Assembly: GCA_010909165.1 (NCBI GenBank)
Contig: MU008167.1
Location: forward strand, 908,501-972,500
DNA from: Anthoceros angustus
Taxonomy: Eukaryota > Streptophyta > Anthocerotopsida > Anthocerotales > Anthocerotaceae
Direction of reading: 5' to 3'
Length of the DNA stretch: 64,000 nucleotides
In this document: positions 43,392 through 55,000 of the stretch, one piece after another
Numbering within the stretch: position 1 is the first letter of the stretch
Layout: each line of letters begins with the position of its first letter
Program-made: the position numbers and the translations under genes
The notes under the pieces: model-generated
Seen by the model: the letters and a program-made list of their open reading frames with translations, nothing else
Database searches by the model: none
What the model was told of the DNA's origin: nothing

Positions 43392-44665
43392 TTTAAGAGT
43401 TTTACTACTTGGGCCTTCTGGGTGGCCTTCGACAAAATTTCACAGTTCTTCAGCTTGGAGTTTTACTAGCTGCTAACTTCTTAGCTTGCTAGTTTTCGCC
43501 ACCTGAGTCTGTTTACATATTTCAAGGCATCCATGATCAGTGTTAAGTTGTCTGCACATTACATGTCAGTACTGTGGATGAAGCATATAGGTTAAATAAA
43601 ATCGTGAACTGACTAGTAATTGATCTAAGGGTTAGTATTTTTCAACTGACAATTATTACTGCAGATTATTTTTACCTTTTGAAGACGCTTCGGGCACTAT
43701 CCACTCTTCCCACTCTGCATCCAGTGAGTGTAGGTCTTGGATGTCCTGCTCTAGGCGAGCTATCCTTCTTCTTATCACTCCTTGGATCTTTTCTCTGTCC
43801 TCCTCAAAGTGCCTCTGGTCATATCTCACATCTGGATGACGGTTAGGATCAACACGCATCGGACCTCTACGGAGTTTTTCCATTGGCCGTGTATCTAGAG
43901 GTGACCTAGGAGGATAAACTGGGATGGGGGGCAGCATACTCAAAGTTGGAATGGGTCTGGAGCCTGATGCTGTTGAGTCTTGAATATATAGGGTTTACAA
44001 CTGCGTGGCTATTTCTCATGCCCAGATGCCTGCATCTCATGTTTAGGATGTCTCCATTTGAGGGTGCATCCCTTATGGGTTGTGGAGAAAAAGCCAGTTA
44101 CAGGGAACAAAGGAGCAAGGACACAAGATTGAGTGGTGGAGGCGCACCGTCGTTCTGCCGCATCGTCGGAGTCGGGCTGCGATTGCGCTTGGCGAGGGCA
44201 TACGGATGTCTCTCGGCGTCGGCGTTGTGGGAGCGTGAGCGGTCACGGTGATCCGGTCTTGCCATCACCGTGCGCGCCTCGGCACTCGGCCGCTTGTTGG
44301 CGCCCTGCAAGATTGCCCCTTGGGGCGTGACCTCCCACGCTCATCCGCGCGCCGCCTCCTCCATTGTTACGGAGATACCCTCGGCATCGGCGGCAACCGC
44401 CCGTGTTCGCTGGTTTTTCGAGTCCATGGCTGGTGTGTTTTGAAGCCGGCGCGGGATACGGCTTTCACGGGTGAAGGAGGTATGGGTCTTTAATGCCCAA
44501 CAACCCCCATTACCCCTACATGTGCATGGTGATGGGTACATAACGGTATTTTTACCCGTATCTACCCGTATTTACCTGGAATTACCCGTATTTACATGGA
44601 GTTACTCGTATTTACCTGGAGTGGTGGAATTAAAAAAATAATTACCTGCTTAGGTTAAGTGGGAG
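43392..44665 (-). other. Antisense gene fragment between Copia-1 pol and 3' LTR
   Basis: About 1.27 kb that does not belong to a normal Copia element. On the minus strand a possible first exon starts MDSKNQRTRAVAADAEG at 44427, followed by an Arg/Ser-rich GC-rich stretch (DHRDRSRSHNADAERHPYA). A second exon-like stretch at about 43943-43676 reads MSMLPPIPVYPPRSP, NRHPDVRYDQRHFEEDREK, a short coiled-coil-like helix (IRRRIARLEQDIQDLHSLD) and ends ASSK before a GT donor (AAAAG then GTAAAA). I do not recognise the protein. Retained intron-like signals suggest genomic capture or a nested insertion. Short TTACCCGTATTTACC repeats lie at 44555-44625. Confidence 0.45.
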
Positions 44666-44849
44666 TGTTAGAATGTGGAAGGTTCTTATTAACCTACCAG
44701 TTATTATTTAGTTATTTAATATCTTGGTTAGTGGTGAATGGTCACACCTTCTCACATGAAGTACTTAAGACAATTTTGTATCCAACATTTTAATTAATTG
44801 CTTTTATTCCTTCTTGCAATTCAACGAGCTTCCGCTCACAAAAGTTTCA
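44666..44849 (+). repeat. Copia-1 3' LTR
   Basis: 184 bp, TGTTAGAATG to AAAGTTTCA, preceded by the purine tract AAGTGGGAG (44658-44665) that would serve as polypurine tract, and followed by ATTTT. Confidence 0.93.
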
Positions 44850-44954
44850 ATTTTTAGGGCACTCTTCATAACCTGCTTTTAGGGCACTCTTCATAACATA
44901 TTTTGATATGTTGTAATAAATCACTTATAACAAGAAGTCTGTTTTGTCCTGTAC

Positions 44955-45170
44955 GTGCCGGTACCGGTGCTGACAACCTGTGTAAGACGTCCTTCCTCTG
45001 CAACCTTGGAAAAGGCGGCTTTTTCACCATCCACCTGAAGTCATCCCCTTGGTTGGGAAAATATGTCTTCGCTCACGTATGCCTCATGCAAGTGCAGCGG
45101 TAAAGAGATCCTTTTCAAGGGGATTACTTCAGGTGGGCGGTGAAACAGGCGTTGTCAAAGGTTGCGCCCC
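44955..45170 (-). pseudogene. LEDEAGD/VAVK gene, copy C, left part with inverted repeat
   Basis: GCAACCTTGGAAAAGGCGGC with CCACCTGAAGTCATCCCC (about 45000-45050) corresponds to the VAVK-LFSKV exon of copy B. The same segment recurs inverted at about 45108-45165 (GGGGATTACTTCAGGTGG). The gene is cut at 45176 by Copia-2 and its remainder lies at 61631. Confidence 0.45.
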
Positions 45171-45176
45171 ACAAAC

Positions 45177-45397
45177 TAATACAATCGGGAATAGCTGCAT
45201 TATGCTATGAACAGATCACAGGCGGTGGCACGAGCAAGGAATCCAGAGAAGAGATTTGTCATTGATTGTCAAGTAAAGGTAACATAAGGTTCTTAAATAG
45301 CCTAGAAATGGTAACTGCTCTAACCGCAAATGCGAACTACCATAACTGTGATCGTAACATGCAGTAAAGCATGATTACTACATATGTAAATCCCAAT
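45177..45397 (-). repeat. Copia-2 3' LTR
   Basis: TAATACAATCG to AAATCCCAAT on the plus strand, matching 61403-61624 with about seven small differences. The inner side has GGGAGCAT-type purine sequence on the coding strand, a possible polypurine tract. Confidence 0.9.
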
Positions 45398-45963
45398 GCT
45401 CCCAATTAGTGAGCATTTGGTACATGTACTATGAACTAGTAGTTGTTGGCATTCAAAGCCCTAAAGCAAAAGAGGAATGATTCCTTATGCTTGAATTTAA
45501 AACCACATGTGCACTAGGACACGAGTCGTTGTACCGCACATCTTGAGGAAAACGTGAAAGCCTCTTCATGATCTTGTACTTGCGTTCCTCCAGGTCCTGT
45601 AAAGTAAACAAGTCTGGATGCAGTCGACAGTGTGTTCGCCATTGCTCCTATTCTCTTCTTCGTGATGGACTCCAAACTCGAGAGTGGTCTTCGTTGCCTT
45701 GGGTGTACCAGAATCTGGGTTCCTATGAGGAAATTCTCTCAACGCTCCTCCCATCTCTACGCCATGCATTGTGAGGCTCCCAACATAGTTGCATTTGAAG
45801 CACCTGCAGGATCTGAAGGCTTGACAGAGACTCCTCGAGCAAGGGCTGCGAGGATGAAACAGAACTTGGATGCAGAGGGAAAGACACTGAAGAAAAGAAC
45901 AGTGAGGAGCACATGACCAGTACCACAATATAGCTCCCACTGAGTGATTAGAGTAGAGAAAAT
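45398..45963. other. Copia-2 region between RNase H and 3' LTR
   Basis: No supported gene. Plus-strand frames at 45568-45916 show segments such as ETPRARAARMKQN, but without family motifs. Confidence 0.35.
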
Positions 45964-46563
45964 CTAGTGAGCTCTGCCTTTCTTTTCCACTGTGGGAATG
46001 TCATAGATACCTATGGCAACAGTATGTTTCTCATGGACTGTTCTGAGCAAGGCCTTTGTAAGTAAATCTGCAGTGTTCTCACTAGTTGAAACATAAGACA
46101 CACTTACCTCCTTGCTGTCCACTACCTGCCTTATGAAATGATGAGAAATTTCTATGTGCTTAGATCTCGCATGAAATACTGGATTTTTCGACAAGGCAAT
46201 GGCAGATTGATTGTCACACCATAGTTGAGTTGGGCCTGGTTGAAGTTGCTGCAAGCCTGTCAAGAAACTTCGAACCCATAAGATCTCTTTGGCAGCCTGA
46301 GTCATGGCCCCATATTCAAACCTCCGAGGATAAGCGAGATGGTGTTCAACTTCTTAGAGGACCAAGATATCGGAGATACTCCAAGAAACATACAGTAAGC
46401 TGCCACACTTTTCCTAATGTCTCGGTCACCAACCCAGTCTGCATCGCAGTAGGCTGTGAGTTGAAGACCATCCTTATTCTTGCCAAAGCGCAGTCCCTTC
46501 CTTGGAGTACCTTTCAAATACCGAAAAATCCTCTTGACTGCTGTCCAGTGAGCAAGGGTAGGG
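45964..46563 (-). pseudogene. pol: Copia-2 RNase H
   Basis: Minus strand: AHWTAVKRIFRYLKGTPRKG (from about 46550), AYCDADWVGDRDIRKSVAAY, SWSSKKLN, then AAKEILWVRSFLTGLQ, LWCDNQSAIALSKNPVFHAR and HIEISHHFIRQ with TADLLTKAL, ending at 45964. This is the full RNase H order of Copia elements, with one frameshift near 46305. The upstream RT lies beyond the TIR element at 57801. Confidence 0.92.
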
Positions 46564-46567
46564 TTTT

Positions 46568-46597
46568 AACATGATATCTTTCGAAGGGGGTGAATAT
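46568..46597 (+). repeat. Left terminal inverted repeat
   Basis: AACATGATATC then TTTC and GAAGGGGGTGAATAT. A second GAAGGGGGT word follows at about 46630. Confidence 0.85.
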
Positions 46598-47320
46598 TCA
46601 CGAAGAGGGTTTTGTGACATATATCCTCTGAAGGGGGTTTCACATGGGCATTGAACTCCCACTTTTTGGGGTATGGGTCAATTACAGGCAGAAAAGAAGG
46701 GTGACAATTCGTATGAACCAGTGATAGAAGATCCATTCAACGCCGGCGAAGGGTTATGGTGTTAGAGTTAACCTCAATTGGTCCGCATTTAAGACCCATG
46801 ACAAAGGCCATTGCTGCCGGTAATTGCCGGTCTTTTCCGTGGAGCAAAAATGAAATCTACAAAAAAGAAGGGTGATGAAACTTTGAGGCAGGCTACCGGC
46901 GGCGGTATGGCGGGTTTGAGAGGAAGGGCCGGCGGCCGGCGTCCTTCATGCCGATGATCCCTTGCGAATGGCGGAGTTGCGAGCCTTAACTCGGGTTGAT
47001 TTGAAAAGACTTGATTGGGGTGGGGATGGCTTCCCGATCTCAATTGTGGTCGCAAATATATTGACTGCTCCAGTCCCCATGCGGTCGATGAACTTAAAGT
47101 GGCGGAAACTAGTTCCGCCGTCATATGAGAGGAACATGCCCGCGGCTCAACGTATGATGCCTTACATTATGCCGCAATGCCGATGTCGGCCCCTGCACTC
47201 CCCACGTGTCCTTCTCTATGGTAAGCACAAACTCTTGAAAAATGGAAGATAATATCTATGACAGGTCTACAACTTTTCATAGAGGATAGCCACAACCAAA
47301 AGCCTAGCATGGGCGTACAT
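46598..47320. other. Left subterminal region of the TIR element
   Basis: No recognised protein. A plus-strand frame at 46962-47252 (MRMAELRALTRVDLKRLDWG) and a minus-strand frame at 47124-46789 have no motif that I can assign. Confidence 0.35.
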
Positions 47321-49213
47321 ACTATTCAGAAATGTGCACATACATAATTGCACCGCAAACTACAGAATAGAGCATGACGACAACCTCATCAATTGCAAAA
47401 TGATGATCATTCGAGTGTTTCCTACTCTTCGCCCGACTCCACGCCTCATCTTCGCTGGGCCCGATCCCGACCATCCTCTTGTCCTCGGTTGCACTTTGAC
47501 TCACCTGGTTGAATAAACCTCGCAATTCAATTAACTTATCTTTTATGGCCTTCTTATCCACAACACAAATGTTTCCAAGACAGTGAACCCATAATAGAGG
47601 ATGACTGCTTGGTGAACAAAAACTTGTTGGATATTCTTGACGGATAGCCTTCGCCTCCCCGAGTTGCTTCCTACCGGCCATCCCTCTCGATTATATATTC
47701 TTCCACGCACCTCCTTCATACGCATCCGTGTGTTCGCCTGCACTAATGAACAAGGAAGTGAGGCTCGGTGCATGTAGTTCAACACAAGTCACCTTGCCAA
47801 TCCAAAAGGGCCTATTTTGCGTGTCGTGCCGCGGAACCGCAACTAACATTCCCGCTTTATTTCTGCGATATCACCATTCAACCGTGACATTTCTTGTTGT
47901 TGCCTCCCAGATTTTGGTATGCTCCCAAATACATATCTCTAGGGAGCTCCTCAAGAATGCCTCCTCCAGTGCTTCATCCGAACATGCAGAGGTTGGGCCT
48001 TGCACTTGATCCGCGTACCACCTCCAAGGTTTGTGTAGCACAAGGCCAATGTTGTTTTCCACAATATGACAATCTCCTCTGGTCCACCCGTAAAGCTTCC
48101 CACCATAAAACTCCTGATGTCACATACGGCCTAAGTTCGCAAGACCAGCCTTTAGATGAGCAACGCAGCTTGGAGATAATATCATGTGGCTTCCTTTTTA
48201 TCCCTCGACCGCAGGCGTCAAGGGCGCACATAGTGTCCAAGGCACAATTTCAAAACTCCAAACCCCTTCCCATCGAGGCGAGGTCGAACCGCTCCCCGAT
48301 CATCGCACAAACCCACGGCCGCTTTTTCACGTGTTATTTTGAACTGCCGGAACGATAGGTTGTTCGCTTAACCGCCGCCCCATAATCGAGTCCTCTCGGC
48401 CTTGTGTAATGGGCCACACATATGACCTAAGTCGGCCACTACCAATACCTTGACCTCGTGTAGGCGTGTACGCTTGCACCAGATCTCGACAATGCGGAAG
48501 CGTGTGAGCTTTTTATGTTTCAAGCTTTTGGAGAAGCAAGAAAACATCCGGTCGATTTGATCATGAGTATGTCCGACCAAAAGGAATCCCACTTTCACTT
48601 TTCAAAAGTACCCATATCAACAAGCATGTTCGGATAAGCAAAAGCGGTGGTTCTTATTCTCCCGCATGTGTTGTCCAAATACAAAACTCTTGGCGGGACA
48701 CCCTCGTAGTTATGTATAACGCCCCGAATAATGGTGATCGTAAGATTCGCGTCGCAAATTCGCATAATGCAAATAGGCTCTAGCTTTAAGCGTATAGTTG
48801 TGAATCATGCACCCAACCACGTGGATCGAATATCACCTCTACGAGGTTTTTCGCCACCGGAGAAGATGAGGTATCTCTGTCTTTTTGGTCCATTCCATCA
48901 ATTGATAGCAGATATACTTATGTGGCTCCACATAGCTCTTGCTCCTGTGTTTAGCCATTTTCCTGCCTCGGTGGAGCCGCACGATGTGCTTCCAAGGCAA
49001 CTGGTATTTCTCTGCCAAAACGAACATCATAATCAGCAACAAAAGACCCCCATCATCACCATCCGCCCGACTTTGCAGAGAACCATCCAACCTATACAAA
49101 AGCGTAAGACGCCTTACCAAACATTCATGCAAGGGGAAGGGCGCGTGGCCGGCGCCTTCCCCTTTTCTCGCACCGCGGATGATTTGGGAGGGTCTCGAAT
49201 CATCATCAGCACA

Positions 49214-49254
<41 letters not shown>

Positions 49255-49268
49255 TCGCGCCGCCGCCA
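49214..49268. repeat. (GCC)n microsatellite
   Basis: About fourteen perfect GCC triplets, then CTCGCGCCGCCGCC. It reads as poly-Pro or poly-Arg depending on frame. Confidence 0.92.
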
Positions 49269-50243
49269 GTGGACGGGGGCCAATCCAATAAGCATTGGGC
49301 ATAAGAATCGATCATGAGAAAGAGAAGAAGGGTACATCCGGCATGATGATAGTGGCATTCAACAAGAGGAACAAGCACATGAAAGACACATTGCAATTTA
49401 CCTTGATCTTGCTTGTGCTTTGTATTTTATAGTGCTCTCGTGCAAGAGCGAGCATGTTGAAAACTGTTGGACTTGGATTTTACTGGGAAGTTGCTTCTCC
49501 ACGCTTTTAAGAACCATGGATACTTCACATAGCGTATGCGAGCAGACCGACGCTTGTACAACCCATATTTCCAACTTTGTATACGTGTAGTAGATTAAAT
49601 ACTTCCAAATTAGGAAGCCGCCATAAACATAAAAGCATTGTCCATCCAAGAAATGGCATCAAGCGCATAAGTAGATTGTGCCTTCGGGTTTGGTCCGAAT
49701 CCATCCCAAGGTGATTCCAGAAAGACTCTGCTCTTTAGCTCCTCATACCTCTTGTGCCCAAGGCAATACACTCTTTTGAAAGCCTTCAAGCAGCAGCGCA
49801 TAAGAGTCGCTCCCATGAGATGTGTGACCGCTTTCCTTCTATCACCGTGCACTCCATCCGACTGAACAAGAGACTGAAGAAATGTCTCCTGCCTCGCCTT
49901 CCCATCCGAAGAAAGTATCGCTCCCGAAATCGCTCTTTGGTCGCTTTAGCAAACACATTTTGTTGCAACAAGGCTTCTTGAAATCGCAAGCATTGTCTCC
50001 CTTCACTTTTGTCAACGACACTCCAGCGCGTCTCGGCATGATAGAGTATTTGCGGTTGTGGGGCCTTCAAAGTGTCACCGAGAGGCTTGGATGGAAGGAT
50101 TGAGAGGCATCGTGTCCGGAAGTGGCGAATCGTCGTCCCCACCGGGCCCGCCATCATCATTGAGTGGAGGCGAGCAACAATATCCTCATGAAACAAACCA
50201 CGGCGTGGAACCATCGGTTCTCTCAGGAAGGTCACGACAATTG

Positions 50244-51055
50244 GGAAAGAGAACGCGCTTTGGATGGGCTTCCTCCAAAGCGACATAGCGATGCAAATTC
50301 CTAGGTGTTCGAGGAACACCTCGCGGACATTTGGCGGCGACAAATGTCGACGTCGGCCACCTGCAAGAGCAATGTCCGAATATTCAACGGGATCACACCA
50401 TGGATTTTCACACCGCCCATCATCAATTATAATCAAGGGAAGAAATTTAACCTTCATCATCTACGCTCTTCGCAATGGCAAAATGCACGACGGGTGGCGG
50501 CGGATGTCGGCGATGTGGCGGCCTTCATTTCCTCCTTCTCTTGTTTTCGTGAAGCACGGACATTGGGAAGGCAAGTGTTGATCCCAAAGATGATCCCGAT
50601 AGCCGATGAGCCCACAATCGAAAACAATTGAACTTAGAATCAAAACAAACCCAAGGAAAGAGCGGCGTTTGGATGGGCTTCCTCCAAAGCGACATAGCGA
50701 TGCAAATTCCTAGGTGTTCGAGGAACACCTCGGACATTTGGCGGCGACAAATGTCGGCGTTTTCGTCTATCTGCAGAGCAATGTCCGAATATTCAGCGGA
50801 TCACACCATGTGGATTTTCACACCGCCCATCATCAATTATAATCGAAGGAAGAAATTTAACCTTCATCATCGTTCTTACGCAATGGCAACCGCACGGGTG
50901 GCGGCGGATGTCGGCGATGTGGCCTTTCGACCGACCTCCTCCTTCTCTTGTTTTCGGTGAAGCACGGACATTGGGAAGGCAAGTGTTGATCCCAAAGATG
51001 ATCCCGATAGCCGATGAGCCCTGACAAGCGAACTTAGAATCAAAACAAACCGCCG
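50244..51055. repeat. 0.41-kb tandem duplication
   Basis: Copy 1 is 50244-50654 and copy 2 is 50655-51055. GGAAAG occurs at 50244, 50655 and 51056. Both cover the upstream part of the DUF7869-like gene (minus strand MMKVKFLPLIIIDDGRCENP). Copy 2 is 10 bp shorter, with many small indels. Confidence 0.9.
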
Positions 51056-51240
51056 GGAAAGCGTAAATGCGAGCGGAAGAACTCAAACCTCTTGTCCTTC
51101 CGGTGTGTGAGGCGCAACATTGTATGCCCTCGTCGTTCAAGAACCTTGGCGAGCCGCAAGGTGGGCGAGGAGATTTGTGAAGGAAGTTGCATGCGAATGG
51201 TGTGTGCCTTCAAGGCATATCGCAAAGATAGGAAGGACAT

Positions 51241-52000
51241 TATTTCTCTCTGTCGTTACGACATCATGATGGTCTATCAGTGAGAGGTATCCAACGGTGC
51301 ATCGCACCGTCATGCCTTTTTATGGTCGACAATTATGGTGCCCCGGCCAGCAGTCACGGAAGTCAATGTGATTATGGATAGACAAGAGTTTATATTAGGG
51401 CATAGCGAAATATGGTGGAACGTGAAATGTTAAGTACGTTTTTGGTCTATAAATGCCTGGGGTCAAGGGAACCCTAATTACAAACCTCTCTCTTGTCGGT
51501 TTTGCGAGGCGGTGTGGTGTGTATTTCCAGTCGACGGAGCGAGGCGAGATGATCGTGTGTTGCTTGGCGAGTTGGAGAACAATTGCTTGAATTGTGCTTT
51601 GTCCCTTTGCGGCCACGCGCGAGCGAATTCAGCGATCCGCCGAGCTTTGAGAGAGCATGGAATCAATCATCGGCGTGTTTTATGAGACAGTTCGCCCTCC
51701 ATGTGATCGAGCATCACCTTCCTTCCATTCATCTTTCCGCAGACGTGTTGAATTTGTCGCCGCCAGCCGAGTGCTTGCTTTGCAATTTGAGATGGCGAGC
51801 GGAGGCAAGAAGGACTTGGCAGAGGCGTGGCGACCCCCGCCACCGAACGCGTAAGAAAACGAAGCTGGGAACAAGAAGCGGCCCAACCCGGCAAGAAGTA
51901 AGAGGCGCCCAGACGGCCGGAGCGGGAGGTGTGGGAGGCATAAACCATCTACCGTGGAGGCAAATCGGGAGCATGTCTTGGGAAGACAAGCCGGACAAAG
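51241..52000. other. Possible divergent promoter region of the TIR element
   Basis: Lies between the minus-strand DUF7869-like gene and the plus-strand gene. Contains AT-rich sequence near 51380-51450 (CTATAAATGCC at 51450) that could be a core promoter for the plus strand. No coding motif is recognised in 51583-52005. Confidence 0.3.
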
Positions 52001-52019
52001 GCTAGCGTGCAAGGGGAAG

Positions 52020-55000
52020 GAGGCAAAACCTCAAAGCATGTGGTGCCACCTCCAATTCCATCGCCTTTCAGCTACGAGGAAACCGTGCACATCCGCATGG
52101 GAGGCCGATTGACCTGTTATGATTTTGGGAAGGATTGGATGCTCGTCCGGGATCCGCATCCGTAAGAGGAAATAAAGAAGATGGACGCCTTTGTCAAACT
52201 CGGATAATGGGGTACAGGGGGCTTTGCCCAATAGAGCAAGAGCCGGATGGGTAATCAACAATGGATATGAATGAGGGGAGCCGAGTTCACGTTTTGCACC
52301 ACCGGGCCATATGAGTTTGACGCAGTGATCCGTGACCGATATATACAGTGTCTTATGTTCTCGACCTCGGAGGGTTCAATGCCAAGAAATGTGCACCTCG
52401 CTCACTTGTCGAAGAGTTCCGCGAGTGCATGCGACAACACACCGTAAGTTGGAACAACCTGTCTTTTGAGAACCATGAGGCTAGGATGACGTGATTTTCG
52501 CTCGCTTTCCACCGTTAGTCGGAATGGCCCTCATCAGGGCTATTTGCGGGAAGATTACGGAGACAGTTGTGGATCACAGGAGAGAGCTTTCAATGAGAAG
52601 GGTGAGAGCAGCCCATCAAAGAATTGCAGAAGAGGCAGAGAGTCCGGAGCCCCAGATCCCAGAAAGTGAACTTGGGCCCTCAGATGAGGAAGATGGCCCC
52701 ATTCCAGACGTCCTCGGGCATTCGGAGGAAGAAGTGTCTGGGGGGCATGAGGAAGACGGAGAGATGCTGATGCCGCCAAGCCCGCATGGGGCTCAATGGT
52801 TGTCCCACCATGGCCTACATCCGAATAGATAGCCGGCCCGCGTGTGTGTTGAAGGGTGGAGCAGGGCCGAACTTGCCCACCCCGGATCCTAACTGGTTTA
52901 TCCAGTTTCAACAAGGAGATGGGGGGTTGGGGCGCCGGCCGCCTACGGAAGAGCTTGCATGATTCTTCCACTGGACCGCAGTGGAAGAATAGACACGATG
53001 GGATCCCCCGAGAGGGAAGAGGGGTGGGTGTGGAGGCAGGGGCTGAGCAGGAAGAAGGAGGAGGAGGGCGCCGGCCGGCCGCCTCTCATGCGGAGAGTCG
53101 ACCACCAAGGTCGGTCATGGGAAAGCGCCCGCTCAATTTGGATTCTGGGGGACTAAAGAACCACATAGTGGCGCACGGAGGCGAAAGGAAGAAAAACCAA
53201 GAAAACGGCAGTGAGGATCCGTTGAGTCATTCCATCCCCATATTTCGACAGATGAAGAACGGTTAGAAGACGCGATCCGGGATGCACTCTCTCGAGGGAT
53301 TCAGCTTACGAAGAAGGTGGTCTTGGAAACAGTGTTGGTCAAGTTGGAGAACTTAAGACCACCGCATATAACGCCGGATGCGATTCGAGGGTTGATGAGG
53401 CATGGGCCAATTATTTGGCTCGGGTTATTTCAAGGGAGGATAGAGGAGGGTGTTTTGCCACCTTATGTATGATAGATCCAAGTGAGTGCGACCAAGTTGG
53501 ATCGGAAGCGATGGCGAAAAATACGTTATGGGGTTCTTGGTGGAACCATACATATGCAATGAAACATCTATGTGATATCTCACCGTGGAAGAAGAGGTTT
53601 CAATATGTGGAAGCACATGTCTATTGTGGGCTTCTTCGTAAATGCGAGTGGCCACGGATCACAATACCATGTCGGACAAGAAAGAAGATGAACTTCATTG
53701 AGCGTCCCAGACTTACGAGATGAGCGCAGATTGCGAACGCCAAGGAGTATGATGACCATGGCATGGAAGTACAACTGCATAAAGTGCTTGGATTGATTGA
53801 GGATGATGAAGGCCAAGACGGCGTCTATGCACAAAGTAGACAATCGCACACACATTTTATGCATCGCCAAGGTGAGGGAAGGTGTGGGACAATGTGGACT
53901 TGATTTTTCAAAGTGGGAGGTGGAGAGCTTATGGAGCAAAAGAAGCATTTACCAGGGACTAGCAAGAAAGGGAAAGGGAAGAAGATGGCCGACGAGCAAG
54001 TGGACACAGATAATGAGTCAAGGACATGTTGGCAAAGCCATGGAAATCCTTCCAAGGAATACCACCGGAGAGTGCGCAGAAATTCGTCACACATGTAAAA
54101 GTTTTAATCGGACTTATTGATTTGAAGGGCATGGATGAGGAGATCGCGGAAGAAGAAGTTCCATGTCATACAAGTTGCTATGGTAAAACACCGGGTGCTC
54201 TTCATTCGAGGAGCGAGAAGAATATCCGCTGCATTCGACTGCATGTTGTCCCGCTTTCAAACCGCTTTGGAAAGGTTAGTTTCGCCCATGTGTGGAGGAG
54301 GGCGCCGGCCGGCGCCCTCTCGCTTTGGACTAACCATCATGTGTTTGGCAGAATCGAAGGATATTGAGGTCCTTTCCAAACTTCCGATGTCTTCCAACAT
54401 TTCATTTTCAAGTAAATAATTGGAAAGGACGAGAGTGGTTTTGCGACAAGGACCTTGAGGAAGGATTGAGGTCTTCAATGTTCCATCCTGACAAACAAGT
54501 ACAATACCAAGTGGAAAGCGAGATGTTTTGGACATGCGAGGATTTCGAGAGGAAGTACACACTGGTGATGGACGCTCCAAGGGGTTTCAAATTGGGCCCT
54601 TGGACAAACGAGTTGACATGCACATGATGGACACTGCGAGTTTTGCGAGAAAACTACTGGATGAGTTGAGAATGATTGTCATGCATGGTGTGGAGGAGGC
54701 TCACACCGTGAGGGAGTCAATGCGAAAGTGGAGCAAGAAAGGGGCTTGGTCTCATTTGTATGGGACAAGACCAACATGAACAATGACAGGGTGGATTCAA
54801 ACCGTGGAATATGTCACGGTAGGGTGGGGCATGAAAGAGATGGATTCACAGGGATAGAGTTCCAATGATGCCTAATGCCATGCACGGCACTTTCAACAAT
54901 GGGAGGTCCGTGATCGCACACGATACTTGCCAGAAGAAACAGTGTACATGTCCCAAGACAAGCTGGTTGTTTGCCCATACCGAGGCCTCCGGGGCTTATG

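Larger units (their letters stand above)
36664..44849 (+). mobile_element. Ty1/Copia LTR retrotransposon, element 1
   Basis: Flanked by ATTTT on both sides (36659-36663 and 44850-44854), a 5-bp target duplication. LTRs of 184 bp begin TGTTAGAATG and end AAAGTTTCA; the 36664 and 44666 copies differ at about three positions, so the insertion is young. The primer-binding site TGGTATCAGAGC directly follows the LTR. Order is Gag, protease, integrase, RT, RNase H, the Copia order. The 5' LTR and leader are present twice because of a tandem duplication (35630-38353). A foreign antisense fragment lies between pol and the 3' LTR. Frameshifts and a protease active-site change make it defective. Confidence 0.92.
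47322..51240 (-). pseudogene. DUF7869-like protein of the TIR element
   Basis: Minus strand, fragmented. The core near 48700-48530 reads VLYLDNT, then (one base off) ENKN, ayPNMLVDMGTFEK and VKVGFLLVGHTHDQIDRMFS with CFSKSLKHKKLTRF. The combination L-D-N-T, E-N-K-N and F-L-x-V-G-H-T-H-x-x-I-D-x-x-F is the hallmark I associate with the DUF7869 family found in transposon-like genes of algae and animals. Upstream segments on the same strand (SKSYVEPHKYICYQLMEW near 48905, and 50460-49786) and downstream ones (LRPYVTSGVLWWEALRVDQ near 48130) fit one long protein, possibly with introns. A (GCC)n tract at 49214-49256 interrupts it. The role is probably in transposition, since it is the only gene with conserved residues in this element. 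Confidence 0.5.

Noticed and set aside
49214-49268. Poly-Pro or poly-Arg domain
   Set aside because: It is a (GCC)n microsatellite within the DUF7869-like gene region; no sign that it is translated.
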